Part shown: positions 34,810 through 46,089 of the stretch, piece after piece
How positions within the stretch are numbered: the first letter of the stretch is position 1
Layout: the number at the start of each line of letters is the position of its first letter
From: Locusta migratoria
Taxonomy: Eukaryota > Arthropoda > Insecta > Orthoptera > Acrididae
Reading direction: 5' to 3'
Assembly (NCBI GenBank): GCA_026315105.1
Contig: CM048747.1
Location: forward strand, 286,219,154 to 286,283,153
Length of the DNA: 64,000 bases
Translations under genes and position numbers: made by a program
Notes under the pieces: generated by a model
Databases searched by the model: none
What the model was told of the DNA's origin: nothing
Seen by the model: the letters and a program-made list of their open reading frames with translations, nothing else

Positions 34810-35070
34810 TTGTCACACACGACAGAAATGTTATCTTTTGTTCGAACAGAGCGCGGCCGTCCTGTTTTCCTAACGTTTGAGACAGACCCAGTGGTCTCAG
34901 TCTAACGGATCAACTTCCTAACTGACGATTAGTTGGAGCAACATTACGTCCGAGTATCACACGCAATTTGCGAAAGGCTGCCGTCTGACTTTCACTGTTT
35001 TTGTGATCATTACTTCATTTGGATACGTTGCTCAGTTGGCCTCTGTTCCGTGACGAACATCAAATAAGAA
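34810..35070 (-). pseudogene. transposase N-terminal remnant, DUF4817-like
   Basis: Minus-strand pieces SESQTAAFRKLRVILGRN, NRQLG, TTGSVSN and GRPRSVRTKDNISVV follow the helix-turn-helix, GRP hinge and second HTH order seen in DUF4817-type transposases. Several frameshifts. No catalytic part was found nearby. Confidence 0.5.
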
Positions 35071-35257
35071 CGCTCACCACACAAAACCTATAAGTCTACA
35101 GATGATAAGGATCGCAGATAACAAACACGAAAAAGCCACGGCTGTAGAAACTCATATGACAAAATGCTGCAGAATTTAAATTCGACTTTACTTCATGGAC
35201 ACACTCTAGAAGGCATCACGTAATACGTCATGAGGCATCAATTATTTGTAAATTTGG

Positions 35258-35554
35258 TCATGCAGGAAGCCAATAAATGTCACCATGGACCGCAGATAAT
35301 GAAGCAAAGATCACATGTTTTAAACTACAGCCCCGTGTGAAGTGAAGATGATGACGAGATAAGTACTGAGTGTTGCCGCCATTTGTGGCTACAACAGCTG
35401 CTTCACGCCTCGGAGTTGATTCAAAGATGCTCTGGATATTCTGTTGGGATATAGCAATCCACGCTACTTCCACATTTTGCCAAAGTAGGTCTGGTATAGC
35501 AGTGGGTGCTGTACCCCGGGCCAGTCGCTCAGCATCATTGACCACACGTCCGCC
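35258..35554 (-). pseudogene. Tc1-like transposase C-terminus remnant
   Basis: Minus strand: NDAERLARGTAPTAIPDLLW, VEVAWIAISQQNIQSIFEST and PRREAAVVATNGG, which follow the last helices of Tc1 transposases (LW..VE.AW..I....I..L..SMPRR...V...RG). The family differs from the main one. Confidence 0.6.
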
Positions 35555-35985
35555 GCCTCCGTAGTCCACTTTTTTGTTCAAATGTTTGTAGAACTTATGG
35601 GACTTAACTACGGGGTCATCAGTCCCTAACTACTTATGAACTACCTAAGACTAAGGACGACACAAACATCCATGCCCGAGGGGGGATACGAACCCCCGAC
35701 CGTAGTGGCCGTGCAGACCGTGACTGGAGCGCCTCAGTCCCCTCGGCCACCGCGGCCGGCCGTAGTCCACTGGACAGCATGGTAGATTGCAACGGAGGGT
35801 GAGTCCGGGTTCGATTCCCGGTCGGATTGGAAATTTTCTCCACTCGGGGGCTGGGTGTTGTGTTGTCCACATAATCATTTCATCATCATCGACGTGCAAG
35901 TTGCCCATGTGGCGTCAACTAAAGACTTGGACCAGACAGACCGAACACGATCCCAGCTGGGGTCGAACGGCCTAAAATGTCACAC
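35555..35985 (+). mobile_element. SINE, third family, split by a type 2 SINE
   Basis: The head GCCTCCGTAGTCCACT begins at 35555, is interrupted, and resumes at 35760 with GTAGTCCACTGGACAGCATG, box B GGGTTCGATTCCCGG and the body ATTTTCTCCACTCGGGGGCT to CCAGCTGGGGTCGAACGGCC. Confidence 0.88.
35571..35759 (-). mobile_element. SINE, type 2, inside the third-family SINE
   Basis: 12-bp duplications CCGTAGTCCACT at 35559-35570 and 35760-35771, which are part of the host SINE head. Confidence 0.93.
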
Positions 35986-36431
35986 GAAATCATCATTGAC
36001 CAGACGATTTCGATAGATAAGGGATCGGGAGGACAGGAAGGCTACGACAGGAGAGCATCATATGGACGACGAAGAAGTGTTGATCGTGCGTGCTACGTGC
36101 GGTTCCGCATCATAACTGTTTCAAGGTGCACTTCAGCAAGTTCCAAAGGCATGGAACGAAAAAAGGCTCCAGGATTTCAGAAAAGCAAGCTGGCTCGTTT
36201 GTGTACCGGCAGTGCACACTACAGGGATGCGAAAGGTAAAATGCAAACCACTGCAAACCATATACCGGGTGCAGTGCCAGAATAACGACGATAAGGCAAC
36301 AGTCTAACCCTTTATTTGGCACACACAGAAATCACGCGAAGAAAATACATTAAGTTACTTAAATTAGACGTGTAGGGCCATGGATAAATTCATATGATTT
36401 TTTTCTCATAATATAGATTCTTGTCTGTACA
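35986..36431. other. unassigned DNA
   Basis: The open frame 35977-36285 has no recognisable domain. Confidence 0.35.
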
Positions 36432-36433
36432 TA

Positions 36434-37780
36434 CACTACAGACCATTAAAATTGCTACACTAACAATAAATGCAGATGATGAACGAGTATACATTGAACA
36501 AATACACTAGAACTGACATGTGATTACATTTACACGCAATTTGGGTGATAGATCCTGAGAACTCAGTGCTCACAACAACTACTTCTGGCCGTAATAACGG
36601 CCTTGATACGTCTGGGCGTTGAGTCAAACAGAGCTTAAATGGCCTGTACAGGTACAGATGCCCATGCACCTTCAACACGATACCACAGTTCATCAAGAGT
36701 AGTGACTGGCGTATTACGACGAGCCACTTGCTGGGCCACCATTAAACAGAAGTTTTCAATTGGTGAGAGATCTGGAGAATGTGCTGGCCAGGGCAGCAGT
36801 CGAACTTTTTCCGTATCCAAAAAGGCCCGTACAGGATCTGCAAGGTGCGGTCGTGCATTATCCTCTTGAAATGAAGGGTTTCGCAGGGATCGAATGAAGG
36901 GTAGAGCCACATCTGAAATGTAACGGCCACTGTTCAAAGTGCCGTCGATCCGAACAAGAGGTTACTGAGACGTGTAACCAATGGAACCCCATACCAACAA
37001 GCCGGGTGATACGCCTGTATGGCGATGACGAATACACGTTTCCCATGTGTGTTCACCGCGATGTCGCCAAAAACGGATACGACCATTATGATGCTGAAAA
37101 CAGAACCTAGGTTTATCCGAAAAAATGACGTTTTGCCATACATGCACCCAGGTTCGTCGTTGCGTACACTATAGCAGGCGCTCCTGTCTGTGATGCAGCG
37201 ACAACGGTAACCGCAGCCATGGTCTCCGAGCTGATAGTCCATGCGGCTGCAAACGTCGTCTAACTGTTCGTGCAGGTGGTTGTTGTCTTGCAAACGTCCC
37301 CATCTGTTGACTCAGGGTTCTAGACGTGGCTGTACGATCCATTGCAGCCATGTGGATAAGATGCCTGTCATCTTGACTGCTAGTGATACGAGGCCGTTGG
37401 GATCCAGCACGGCGTTCCGTATTGCCCTCCTGAACCCACCGATTCCACATTCTGTTAACAGTCATTGGATCGCGACCAACGCGAGCAGGAGTGGCTCGAT
37501 ACGATAAACCGCAATCGCGATAGGCTGAAAACCGATCTTTAACGTGATGGTACGCATTTCTCCTCCTTACATGAGGCATCACAATAACGTTTCACCAGGC
37601 AACGCCGGTCAGCTGCTGTTTGTGTATGAGAAATCGGTTGGAAACATTCCTCCTGTCAGCATGTTGTAGGTGAATGCTCTGAAAAGGTAATCATTTGCAT
37701 ATCATTCTCTTTCTGTTGGTTAAATTTCGCGTCTGTAGAACGTCATCTTCGTAGTGTAGCAATTTTAATGGCCAGGAGTG
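36434..37780 (-). mobile_element. Tc1-like transposon (main family) copy 4
   Basis: Inverted ends CACTACAGACCATTAAAATT and AATTTTAATGGCCAGGAGTG next to TA, 1347 bp. The minus-strand transposase starts MMPHVRRRNAYHHV at 37582, continues VGRDPMTVNRMWNRWVQEGN and QNVIFSDKPRFC (the catalytic DES reads DKP), and after frameshifts gives RNPSFQEDNARPHLADPVRAFLD, SPDLSPIENFCLMVAQQVA and LWYRVEGAWASVP at 36635-36937. That last frame is continuous and retains the second Asp and the Glu of DD34E. Confidence 0.92.
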
Positions 37781-37944
37781 TAACATTGCCCCAAAACGGA
37801 AAGGGATATAACAACATAAATCGTACAGTTATGTTCCTGTGTCCATAGAAATTACAGTATTTCAATTACTTCACGTGAAATGTCTTAAAACAGGTCCAGA
37901 AAATCCCACAGTTTCCACATCTCAGGTCAAGTATCCATGAAGAC

Positions 37945-38025
37945 AGTCTAGTGGTACTCAAGGTACCCTCGGCCACACACCGTCAGGTGGCTTGCGGAGT
38001 ATGGTTGTAGATGTAGAAGACAAAA
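37945..38025 (+). mobile_element. Jockey/CR1-type subfamily B 3' scrap
   Basis: About 80 bp matching the 3' untranslated end: GTGGTACTCAAGGTACCCTC, GGCTTGCGGAGTATGGTTG and TGTAGATGTAGA. Confidence 0.75.
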
Positions 38026-38116
38026 CCTACTCATTTCTTTTGGCCCATGATTTGGCAAGTGATGAAATCTTTCGTATCGTACATCGGTCACTGATATAGG
38101 AGATACTCTTTCCTCC

Positions 38117-38322
38117 AAAATGTTCAAATGTTCAAATGTTTGTAAAGCTTATGGGACTTAACTACGGTGTCATCAGTCCCTAAACTTACAAACTACTTAC
38201 CAACTACCTACAACTAAGGACGGCACAAATATCCACGCCCGAGGAGGGATTCGAACTCCCGACCGTAGTGGCCGTGCAGACCGTGACTGAAGCGCCTCAT
38301 TCCCCTCGGCCACCGCAGCCGA
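38117..38322 (-). mobile_element. SINE, type 2
   Basis: Complete, with 11-bp duplications CT(C/G)TTTCCTCC at 38106-38116 and 38323-38333. Confidence 0.9.
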
Positions 38323-38588
38323 CTGTTTCCTCCCTCTAATAGTCTTTCCAAAAAACATCAGACTAATTGCAGTATCCCAAATTAGAATTCTCCAATACTT
38401 TTGCATTGCCTTCAAGTTTTCCTCTTTTCCTTTATAAGGAGGTACGTACGTATAAGAAAAAAAAAATACTAATGATTCAGAATTTTATGAATTCGTAAAA
38501 GACAACTAAACATCAATGTATTTCAGAGCTTAAGTGGAGATTTCAAGCATTATCGTCCATCACAGAACGTGACCTGAAACATGTTGAT

Positions 38589-39589
38589 CGAATGTTTGTA
38601 TAGTCTATGGGACTTAACTACGGGGTCATCAGTCCGTAAACGTACAAACTACTTATGAACTGAAACTTCCGGGCAGATTAAAATTGTGTGCCGGAACCGG
38701 GACTCGAACCTGGGACCTTTGCCTTTCGCGGGCAAGCGCACTACCGACTGTGCTATACCGACACGACTCACGATGCCGTCTCACAACTTTACTTCCGCCA
38801 GTACCTCGACTCCTACTTTCCAAACTTCACAGAAGCTCTCCTGCAAACACGCAAGACTAGCACTCCTGGAAGAAAGGATATGGTGGAGACATGGCTTAGC
38901 CACAGCCGAAGGGATGTTTCCAGAATGAAATTTCACTCTGCAGCGGAGTGTGCGCTGATATGAAACTTCCTGGCAGATTAAAATTGATTGCCGGAACCGG
39001 GACTCGACCTGGGACCTTTGAATTTCGCGGGCAAGCGCACTACCAACTGTGCTAACCCGACACGACTCACGATGCCCGGTTCCGGCACACAATTTTAATC
39101 TACCAGGAAGTTTCATATCTTCGCACACTCCGCTGCAGAGTGAAGTTTCATTCTGGAAACATCCCTTAGGCTGTGGCTAAGCCATGTCTCCACCATATCC
39201 TTTCTTCCAGGAGTGCTAGTCTTGCGTGTTTGCAGGAGAGCTTCTGTGAAGTTTGGAAAGTAGGAGACGAGGTACTGGCGGAAGTAAAGTTGTGAGGCGG
39301 CATCGTGAGTCGTGTCGGGATAGCACAGTCGGTAGTGCGCTTGCCCGCGAAAGGCAAAGGTCCCAGGTTCGAGTCCCGGTTCCGGCACACAATTTTAATC
39401 TGCCAGGAAGTTTCATATCAGCGCACACTCCGCTGCAGAGTGAAGTTTCATTCTAGATACTTATGAACTACTTACGAACTAGGACGGCACAAATATCCAT
39501 GCCCGAGGGGGGATTCGAACCCCCGACCGTAGTGACCATGCAGACCGTGACTGGAGCGCTTTAGTCTCCTCGGCCACCGCGGCCGGCGC
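38589..39589 (-). mobile_element. SINE, type 2, split by a 797-bp palindrome
   Basis: The tail part 38589-38661 and head part 39459-39589 belong to one copy. Its own target duplication ACATGTTGAT is at 38579-38588 and 39590-39599. Confidence 0.9.
38662..39458. repeat. 797-bp near-perfect palindrome (foldback element)
   Basis: Two inverted copies of a tRNA-like repeat unit with ~340-bp arms (38662-39001 against 39079-39418) surround a ~77-bp loop. Each arm carries a box B-like word, GGAACCGGGACTCGAACCTG on one strand. Direct repeats ACTTATGAACT at 38651-38661 and 39459-39469 are part of the host SINE and mark the insertion. Open frames within (38688-38963, 39113-39388) are mirror images and are not genes. 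Confidence 0.9.
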
Positions 39590-39639
39590 ACATGTTGATG
39601 ACCAAATAAAGGATTAACAGTCTCTCAGTTCAGTTCAGA

Positions 39640-39760
39640 CTCTAATCCGACCATCGTGGTGGCACAGACAAACTCGGGATTCGTCAGTGAAAGCAATGTT
39701 GTTCGATTTGGTTGCCAGCGCAAAAGCCTGTGTCGCTGACTCAGTAGTCAACGTGAATGT
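39640..39760 (-). pseudogene. Tc1-like transposase fragment
   Basis: Minus strand: ALATKSNNIAFTDESRVCLC then HHDGRIRV, i.e. the first catalytic DES block and following strand of a Tc1 transposase. Nothing else of the element is recognisable. Confidence 0.6.
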
Positions 39761-39902
39761 AAAAGGTTCTTGCCTTTGCTTTGAATTTATTGTTCTCAAG
39801 CTTACCGCAGATTTTGACACAACTGGCATTGCCAATATCTGGTTACAGTGTGTTATAAGTAATAATAATTTGTGTATACTAAAATGCAGGTTTCTTCTCT
39901 CT
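39761..39902. other. unassigned DNA
   Basis: No recognisable feature before the microsatellite. Confidence 0.3.
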
Positions 39903-39933
39903 ATCTCTTTTTCTGTCTTTCTCTCTCTCTCTC

Positions 39934-39980
<47 letters not shown>

Positions 39981-39981
39981 C

Positions 39982-40024
<43 letters not shown>
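39903..40024. repeat. compound (CT)n(AC)n microsatellite
   Basis: CT-rich tract with TTT interruptions followed by an uninterrupted AC run. The opposite-strand open frame (Cys-Val then Arg-Glu repeats) is an artefact. Confidence 0.96.
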
Positions 40025-40026
<2 letters not shown>

Positions 40027-40477
40027 AGCAGAATCATTAGTTAAAAAATAAAAAGAATAAATAAATAAAAATATCAATAACTGTTGCAATTTTTCCACAT
40101 ATGCATCGGAAACACACACACATACGGACGTAAAGCAAAGATAGAACAAACATTTATTCAGTAGTTGGCAACACCACACAAAACAAAAACACAACACAAA
40201 CAAAATGCCACGTGCTTAATGGTGAAGGGCTAGAACAAAAAATCCAATGGAATAAATGAAAGAAAACAGAAACAAAACAACTTCAGTCACCAAATAGCAG
40301 CACATGTAGACCAGCTTCTACCAAAAAATTGCAAGCAATAACACCAAAAAATCATTACCTATTAGCTATAGGCCTACTCAGATAGCGTGCCAGAACGGTT
40401 TATTACCTAAAATACTAAAAACGAACAAAAACGAATTATTAGAAACATAATGATGTATATATTCCAGGCCAATGAAA
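40025..40477. other. unassigned A-rich DNA
   Basis: A-rich plus strand with AAACAAAACAAAAACAC-type words. No gene. Confidence 0.4.
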
Positions 40478-40660
40478 AAATGTTCAAATGTCTGTAAATC
40501 TATCGGACCAAACTGCGCGGCCATCAGTCCGTAGCTTACAAACTACTTCAACCTAGGTAATCTAACCTACGGACGAACCCACACACCAATGCCCCAGGGA
40601 GGACTCGAACCTCCACGGCGAGCAACCGCGCGCTCCGCAGCGAGGTGCTTTAGACCGCTG
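40478..40660 (-). mobile_element. SINE, type 1, head truncated, followed by (AC)n
   Basis: AAATGTTCAAATGTCTGTAA to GCTTTAGACCGCTG. The last ~20 bp of the head are absent. An AC microsatellite lies at 40685-40718. Confidence 0.85.
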
Positions 40661-40681
40661 ATTACAAATATTTACAAATTA

Positions 40682-40720
<39 letters not shown>

Positions 40721-40789
40721 TACCATTCGTATATGAGCATAAGATTATTACACGTATTTTTACTGTTTGGTATAGTTACTCTAAGCTCA

Positions 40790-41492
40790 AGTCTTGAAAA
40801 TCATTTTCCATAAATTCACCAACTTTGTAAAATTCATACTCTTTTAGCCAAGGTTCTAAAACTTTCTTAAACTTATGCAAGGGAGTGAACGTTCACAGTG
40901 TTTATCAATTTATCGAAGACTATCAGACTCATGTGTTGATAGCTACTGTGTGTGAGAGCATGGGATATTGTCCTGTGGCTGTTCCTAGTATTGTGTGAGT
41001 GAACATTATTTCTTAGTCTACAACTGTTTAATTTCTTGGGCGGATTAGTGAGTTATATATAGAGAGCCAGGGAACTACTTTATATTAAGTAATCTGAATT
41101 GATATCTGCAAGTCTTTCTAGAGGGTAAACCTAGAATACACCTTTTAACTTTCTTCTCCCACAGAAAAACGTAAACCGACCCCAATGCACTTCCTCACAA
41201 CAGCATTTCGTATTACAGCTCCTTCCGAGTTTTTTGCATACGTAAGAATCTTTCATGAATCAAATGGCCAAGTAATTCACATTCTTATTTCCAGACTTTT
41301 GTTCTCTGAGACTGAAATAATGTTCTTCTGTCCTCGTTTTCTTAATGGACAGTTAGTTGTCTAGACACTAGCGATAGTTCATCTCAATTATTTTCTTGTT
41401 GTAGTTTCGTACATTATGTATGTTTTCACCTGTAATCAGCGTGGTGTTATTAGCGAACAGTAGGTTCACAGATGGTGTGTGATTTGACGCTT
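40790..41492 (-). pseudogene. non-LTR RT fragment, further family
   Basis: Minus-strand residues LLFANNTTLITGENIHNVRN correspond to RT motif C (FADDTTL with both catalytic Asp changed to Asn) near 41430. HNTRNSHRTI-like residues near 40970 match the conserved C-terminal NTRN stretch of several insect LINEs. Heavily decayed. Confidence 0.5.
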
Positions 41493-42775
41493 TTGTGTGG
41501 ATCTTGCCTTGTACGGTAGTAAAACATAGGTTTTGAAGTGTGGAGCTACAGACGAAGGGTATCGTCAGGAGTGTCCCAAGGAAGTGTGATAGGTCCTTTA
41601 TTATTTTCTATCTATATAAATGATCTGACGGACAGAGGGAGTTGCAATCTGCGGCTGTATGCTGATGATGCTGAGGTGTACGGCAAAGTGTCGTCATTGA
41701 ATGACTGTAGTAGGATGCAGAATGACTTGGATAAAATTTCTAGGTGGTTTGAGGAATGGTAGCTAGCTCTAAATGTAGAAAAATGTAAGGTGATGCAGAT
41801 GAGAAGGAGAAACAATCCCATAATGTTCTACCACAGCATTACCAATGTGCTGGTTAACAGAGTCGCGTCAGTTAAATATCTAGGCGTAAGGCTGCACAGC
41901 GTTTGAAATGGATCGAGCATATAAGGATAGTCGTGCGGAAGGCGGATGACCGACCTCGGTTTATTGGGAGAGTTTTGGTAAGGTGTAATTCGTATGTAAA
42001 GGAGACCACATATAAAACGTTTGTTCGGTTGCGTCTTGAGTATTGCTCAAGTCTTTGGGATCCCCACAAAAAGATTTAAAGGAAGACATAGAAGCAATTC
42101 AGAGGCGGGCGGCTAGGTTTGTTACTGGTAGGATCAATGTGTGAGTGCTATTGAGATGCTTCGGAAAGTCAAGTGAGAGTCACTGGAGGAAAGGTGTTTT
42201 CGAGAAAAATTGTTGAAGAAATTCAGAGAGCCGGAATTTCAAGCAGACTGCAGAACAATTCTACTGCCGGCAACTTATATTTCGCGTAAAGACCACAAAG
42301 CTAAGACAAGATAGATTAAGGCTCGTACAGATGCATAAAATTATTCGTTTTTCCCTCGTTCTATGTGGGAGTGTAACAGAAAAGCAAGTAACTAGTAGTG
42401 GTACTAGGTACTCTTCGCCACGCACCTTTGGGTGGATTTCCGAATACGTATGTAGATGCATAGTTTGGTAGATAGCGTAACTAGTGAGGTACTGAACAGA
42501 AATGGCGAGAAAAGGAAATTCTGGCATACCTTAACTGAAAGAAGGAATCGACTGGTAGGACATATTCTTAGACATAATGGAATCGTGAATTTCGCATTGG
42601 ATTGAAGTGTGTGTGTGGGGGGGGGGGATCTCAGGGCAAGATCAAGATCCAAATATAGTGATTAGGTTCAAATAGATGTGGATTGCCGTTCTTATGAATA
42701 AAGAGGCTTGCTCAAGACGGAGTTGGCTGAAGAACTGCATCAAATCAGTCTCCGGACTGAAGATCACAACATGGA
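41493..42775 (+). mobile_element. RTE-like LINE 3' fragment split by a Jockey copy
   Basis: The left scrap 41493-41547 (TTTGTGTGGATCTTGCCTTG, corresponding to FVWSVALYGSET) and right part 42456-42775 (EVLNRNGEKRKFWHTLTERR, RLVGHILRHNGIV, CRSYE) match the 3' third of the near-complete copy at 49-52 kb. It ends with CAGTCTCCGGACTGAAGATC and ACAAC. Confidence 0.8.
41548..42455 (+). mobile_element. Jockey/CR1-type LINE, subfamily B, inserted in the RTE-like fragment
   Basis: Begins at motif B (SSGVSQGSVIGPLLFSIYINDL), keeps LRLYADDAEVYGKVSS (motif C as YADD), the thumb and the C-terminal part with stops, and ends CGAATACGTATGTAGATGCA. RTE-like sequence is present on both sides. Confidence 0.85.
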
Positions 42776-42859
42776 ATTGGAGATGTGATGTTTGTTAATT
42801 AGTATATACTTGCTGTAGCCTGTCAGTTAGATAGATTCTATTACCCGATATTGCAGCAA

Positions 42860-43190
42860 GGGGGCGATTTAATTGTATTAAACAACATTTCCTTCGTCTT
42901 TTTGTTGTGTCTTACGCTGGTGCCACAGGAGATGAGTTCCTTCTGGTAGACGATAAAGATCGTCCCCACAGAGCAGCACTGAATCTGAAGTTGAGGGAAT
43001 TGAACGGATGGAGTGGTTAGCTTGTTCACCGGACTTAAACCCGACTGAACATGTCTGGGTTGCACTTGGAAGACGCATTGCAGTCAGACCAGCACCTCCT
43101 AACCTTCTCCTCCGAATGCGAACAAATTTTGTAAGCACCCAACTACATAGTGCGTCATGATTATCGAAATAAAATATATAGTGATAACAA
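42860..43190 (+). mobile_element. chimeric junction: Tc1-like second family, then Jockey A scrap
   Basis: To about 43098 the plus strand reads GATGDEFLLVDDKDRPHRAA, EWLACSPDLNPTEHVWVALG and RRIAVRP, the second catalytic Asp and terminal Glu region of the Tc1-like second family. It then passes directly into a Jockey A C-terminal scrap (FSSECEQIL, APNYIVRHDYRNK). Confidence 0.7.
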
Positions 43191-43199
43191 TAGAAACTT

Positions 43200-44525
43200 G
43201 CTACTGAGGAGGGTGGTGTCCACTTGTGTTTACCAAATCAATTACATAAACAGTAGGGTTCAGATAGTGTAGTGAGCAGATAGTGGAATACAACATCAAC
43301 GTGACCTAGCGGTAGCTATGGCGTGGAGAGATATAGAAAGGTTGGAAGTGGGACAATCACAAAAATGTTCAAATGTTTGTAAATCTATCGGACCAAACTG
43401 CGTGGTCATCAGTCCGTAGCTTACAAACTACTCAAACCTAGGTAAACTAACCTAAGGACAAACACACACACCCATGCCCCAGGGAAGACTCGAACCTCGA
43501 ACCGAGCAACCGCGCGCTCCACAGCGAGACGCTTTAGTCCGCTCGGCTGCTCCACCGCGGCGGACAATCACAGATGGAGGTGGCTGCAGCTATTGGAGTG
43601 TTTTAAAGTTCAATTTCCAGAACGTGGACGCGATTTCTGGCAACAGGAACCGTTAAAAGAAGGCAAGGCCAAGGTCGTCCACGGGTGACAACAGCAAGAG
43701 ATGACAGTTATGTCCGGTTAACAACCCGTCGAGACAGCGGAAAGCGCATCCTCCAGGAAGCAATGGGATGCGCAATATCAACACACAAAGTCCGAAAACG
43801 CCTTCGGAAATGTGGGCTCTACACGCAGAGGACTGTTGTGCGTGTCCTAATGAAACCACGACACCGTTTTTCCCGCAGAAAATTGGCGGAGGAACTTTAT
43901 GATTGGAGTCATAACGAATTGCGCCAGGTTTCTGTTCACAGATGAGTCAAGATTTTGTGGTAGGAAAATCGTCGTTCCCTCAAGTGGAGAGAACGTGGAA
44001 CTCGGAACATAACCGCTTATTTGCAGGAAACATCACCATATCAAAGTGGTGGACGAATGGTGTAGGCAGGAGTCAGTATTGGCGCACTTACGGACCGTGG
44101 CTATTCACAGATTTAGAGACGAGGTTCTTCGACCTTTTGTTATACCCTACAGGTGCCGTAGGAGATGGATTCCCTCTGGTGAATGATAACGCTCGACCCC
44201 ACAGAGCTGCATTGGTGGACAACATGCTCAAGCTGAGGGAATTTAACGAATGGAGTGGCAAGCTTGTTCACCGGACTTAAAACCCGACTGAGCATGTCTG
44301 GGATATACTTGGAAGATGCACTGCAGCCAGACCAGAACATTCCACAACGGTTGCAGGCCTGGATATTGCACGCATATAAGTATAGCCAAATATCGCTCAA
44401 GAGCTGATTGATAACCTCATACAGTCCATGCCACGCAGGTGTGCAGCTGTACTGGTCGTCCGAAGTGACCATACCTTCATAGACGGCAACGAGAATGACT
44501 TTTTCACTATTTTGGTAGCTCCACG
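43200..44525 (+). mobile_element. Tc1-like transposon, second family, copy carrying a SINE
   Basis: After the SINE the protein reads VTTARDDSYVRLTTRRDSGK, ISTHKVRKRLRKCGLYTQRT, KPRHRFSRRKLAEELYDWSH and LRQVSVHR in one frame, with RFLFTDESRFC in another near 43930. It continues ISKWWTNGVGRSQYWRTYG and VGDGFPLVNDNARPHRAALV (second aspartate) and then TEHVW-like residues near 44290. One frameshift separates the catalytic blocks. Ends are approximate. It is homologous to 13.3-14.5 kb. Confidence 0.82.
43362..43561 (-). mobile_element. SINE, type 1, in the Tc1-like copy
   Basis: 11-bp duplications GGACAATCACA at 43351-43361 and 43562-43572. Confidence 0.93.
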
Positions 44526-45026
44526 GTGCTTCGCTCTAAGTAAACGCTACGTAAACCTCTAGTGAAGTGTTGAGACAGCAAAAAACGTTCTGTATGACAT
44601 ACAAATTGTTAAATTATTTTTCAAAAGCAATAGTTTGTCTGGACAGTACTTACTTTTGTGCTGTACCGCCGATAGTGACACAAATGAAATAAAAGAAAAC
44701 GGACGAAAAAGGACAAGCTTTCGGAACACAGTTCCTTCTTCAGGTGGGAGAGAAGGGAAGAAAAAAGGATGGGAACGGAAGGGGAAGGTAAATCATGACC
44801 TAGGTCATGAGGCAGGTGTTTAAGGAGTGTGGAAGTCAGAGATATTGTATATTAGTAGTGAGCCAAGCCAGAGAGGATATATAACCAAGGAGAAAAGATC
44901 AAGCAGTAAAGAGAAGAAAAGTAAAGATGAGTGAACCGAATGATGCTGAGCAATGGAGGGGGGGGGGGTTTGTCTATACGTTTTTGATTAACAGGGAAAG
45001 ATGGAAAGATGTAGAGAAAGCACACA

Positions 45027-45031
45027 CACAA

Positions 45032-45093
<62 letters not shown>
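45027..45093. repeat. (AT)n(TG)n microsatellite
   Basis: About 10 AT units followed by about 21 TG units, inside the purine-rich 3' part of the Penelope-like copy. Confidence 0.95.
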
Positions 45094-45097
<4 letters not shown>

Positions 45098-45817
45098 AGA
45101 GAGGGGGGGCGGGTCGGAGAGGAGGGAGAGAGAGAGGGGGATGAAGGTAAGGAAGGGGAGTGAGAAATGAGTAATGGATAGGTGAGTTGAGGATGAAGGG
45201 GGGGAGGGAGGTTAGCGTAGTTTTAGGCCAAGAGGGTGACGCGAGGAGAGGATATGTTGGAGGACAAGTTCCCATCTTTGTAGCTCTGAGGAATTGGTGT
45301 TAGGTGGCAGTATCCAAATGGCACGTGTGGTGTAACACGTGCCCAGGTTCCTGGACTCATGCTGGAGGGCATGCTCTGCCACAGGATATTGAGTGTCCCC
45401 CAGGCGAACAGTCCGTCTGTGACCATTCATCCGCTCAGCCAATTTGTTGGTGGTCATACTAACATAAAAGGCCGCACAGTGGACATATGTCAGTTGAAAT
45501 ATGAGGTGTGTTGTGCCACATGTGGCCCTGCCTTGAATAGGGTAGGTTTTTCCTGTGGCGGGGCTGGAGTATGTTGTTGTAGGAAGATGCATTCGACAGG
45601 TTTTGCAGTGGGATCGGTTACAGAGGTAGGAACCATTAGGTAGGGAGGGTGGTTTTAGGATGTTGTAGAGTTGGACGAGGATGTTGCGGAGATTAGGAGG
45701 ACGGCTACTTTGGGTGGTGTGAGAAGAACACTTTGGAGTGATGACTTGAGAAAGTCATAGCCCTGACGGAGAAATTTGTTGAGGCATTCCAGGCCGGGAT
45801 GGTACTGACTAAGGAGA

Positions 45818-46017
45818 AAATGTTCAAATGTTTGTATAGTCTATGGGACTAAACTATGGGGTCATCAGTCCCTAAACTTACAAACTACTTATGAACTAGC
45901 TAATACTAAGGACGGCACAAATATCCATGCCCGAGGGGGGATTCAAACCCCTCACCGTAGAGGCCGTGGAGACCGTGACTGGAGCGCCTCAGTCCCCTCG
46001 GCCAAGCGGCCGGCGAG
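45818..46017 (-). mobile_element. SINE, type 2
   Basis: Inserted in the Penelope-like copy, with an 8-bp exact core TAAGGAGA at 45810-45817 and 46018-46025. The head has lost a few bases (CCAAGCGGCCGGC). Confidence 0.9.
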
Positions 46018-46089
46018 TAAGGAGATGCTTCTGGGTCGTCTGGGGTTAGGAACATCTCACCTGATTTCCTAATTGTTTTGAGCAGTGTG

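Larger units (their letters stand above)
44719..46075 (-). mobile_element. Penelope-like element, 3' part with GIY-YIG endonuclease region
   Basis: Minus strand, from right to left. After the RT come PPNLRNILVQL at about 45690 and a Cys-rich NGSYLCNRSHCKTCRM segment. Then follows the GIY-YIG-like domain (FQLTYVHCAAFYVSMTTNKL, ERMNGHRRTV, PVAEHALQHE) at 45212-45592. The tract 44740-45210 is purine-rich. A CTGAAGA-hairpin-GAAA motif lies at 44719-44743 beyond it. Penelope elements encode RT plus a GIY-YIG nuclease that nicks target DNA. A SINE splits this copy at 45818. Confidence 0.75.

Noticed and set aside
39635..40021. Cys-Val/Arg-Glu repeat open frame
   Set aside because: Translation of (AC)n and (CT)n microsatellites.
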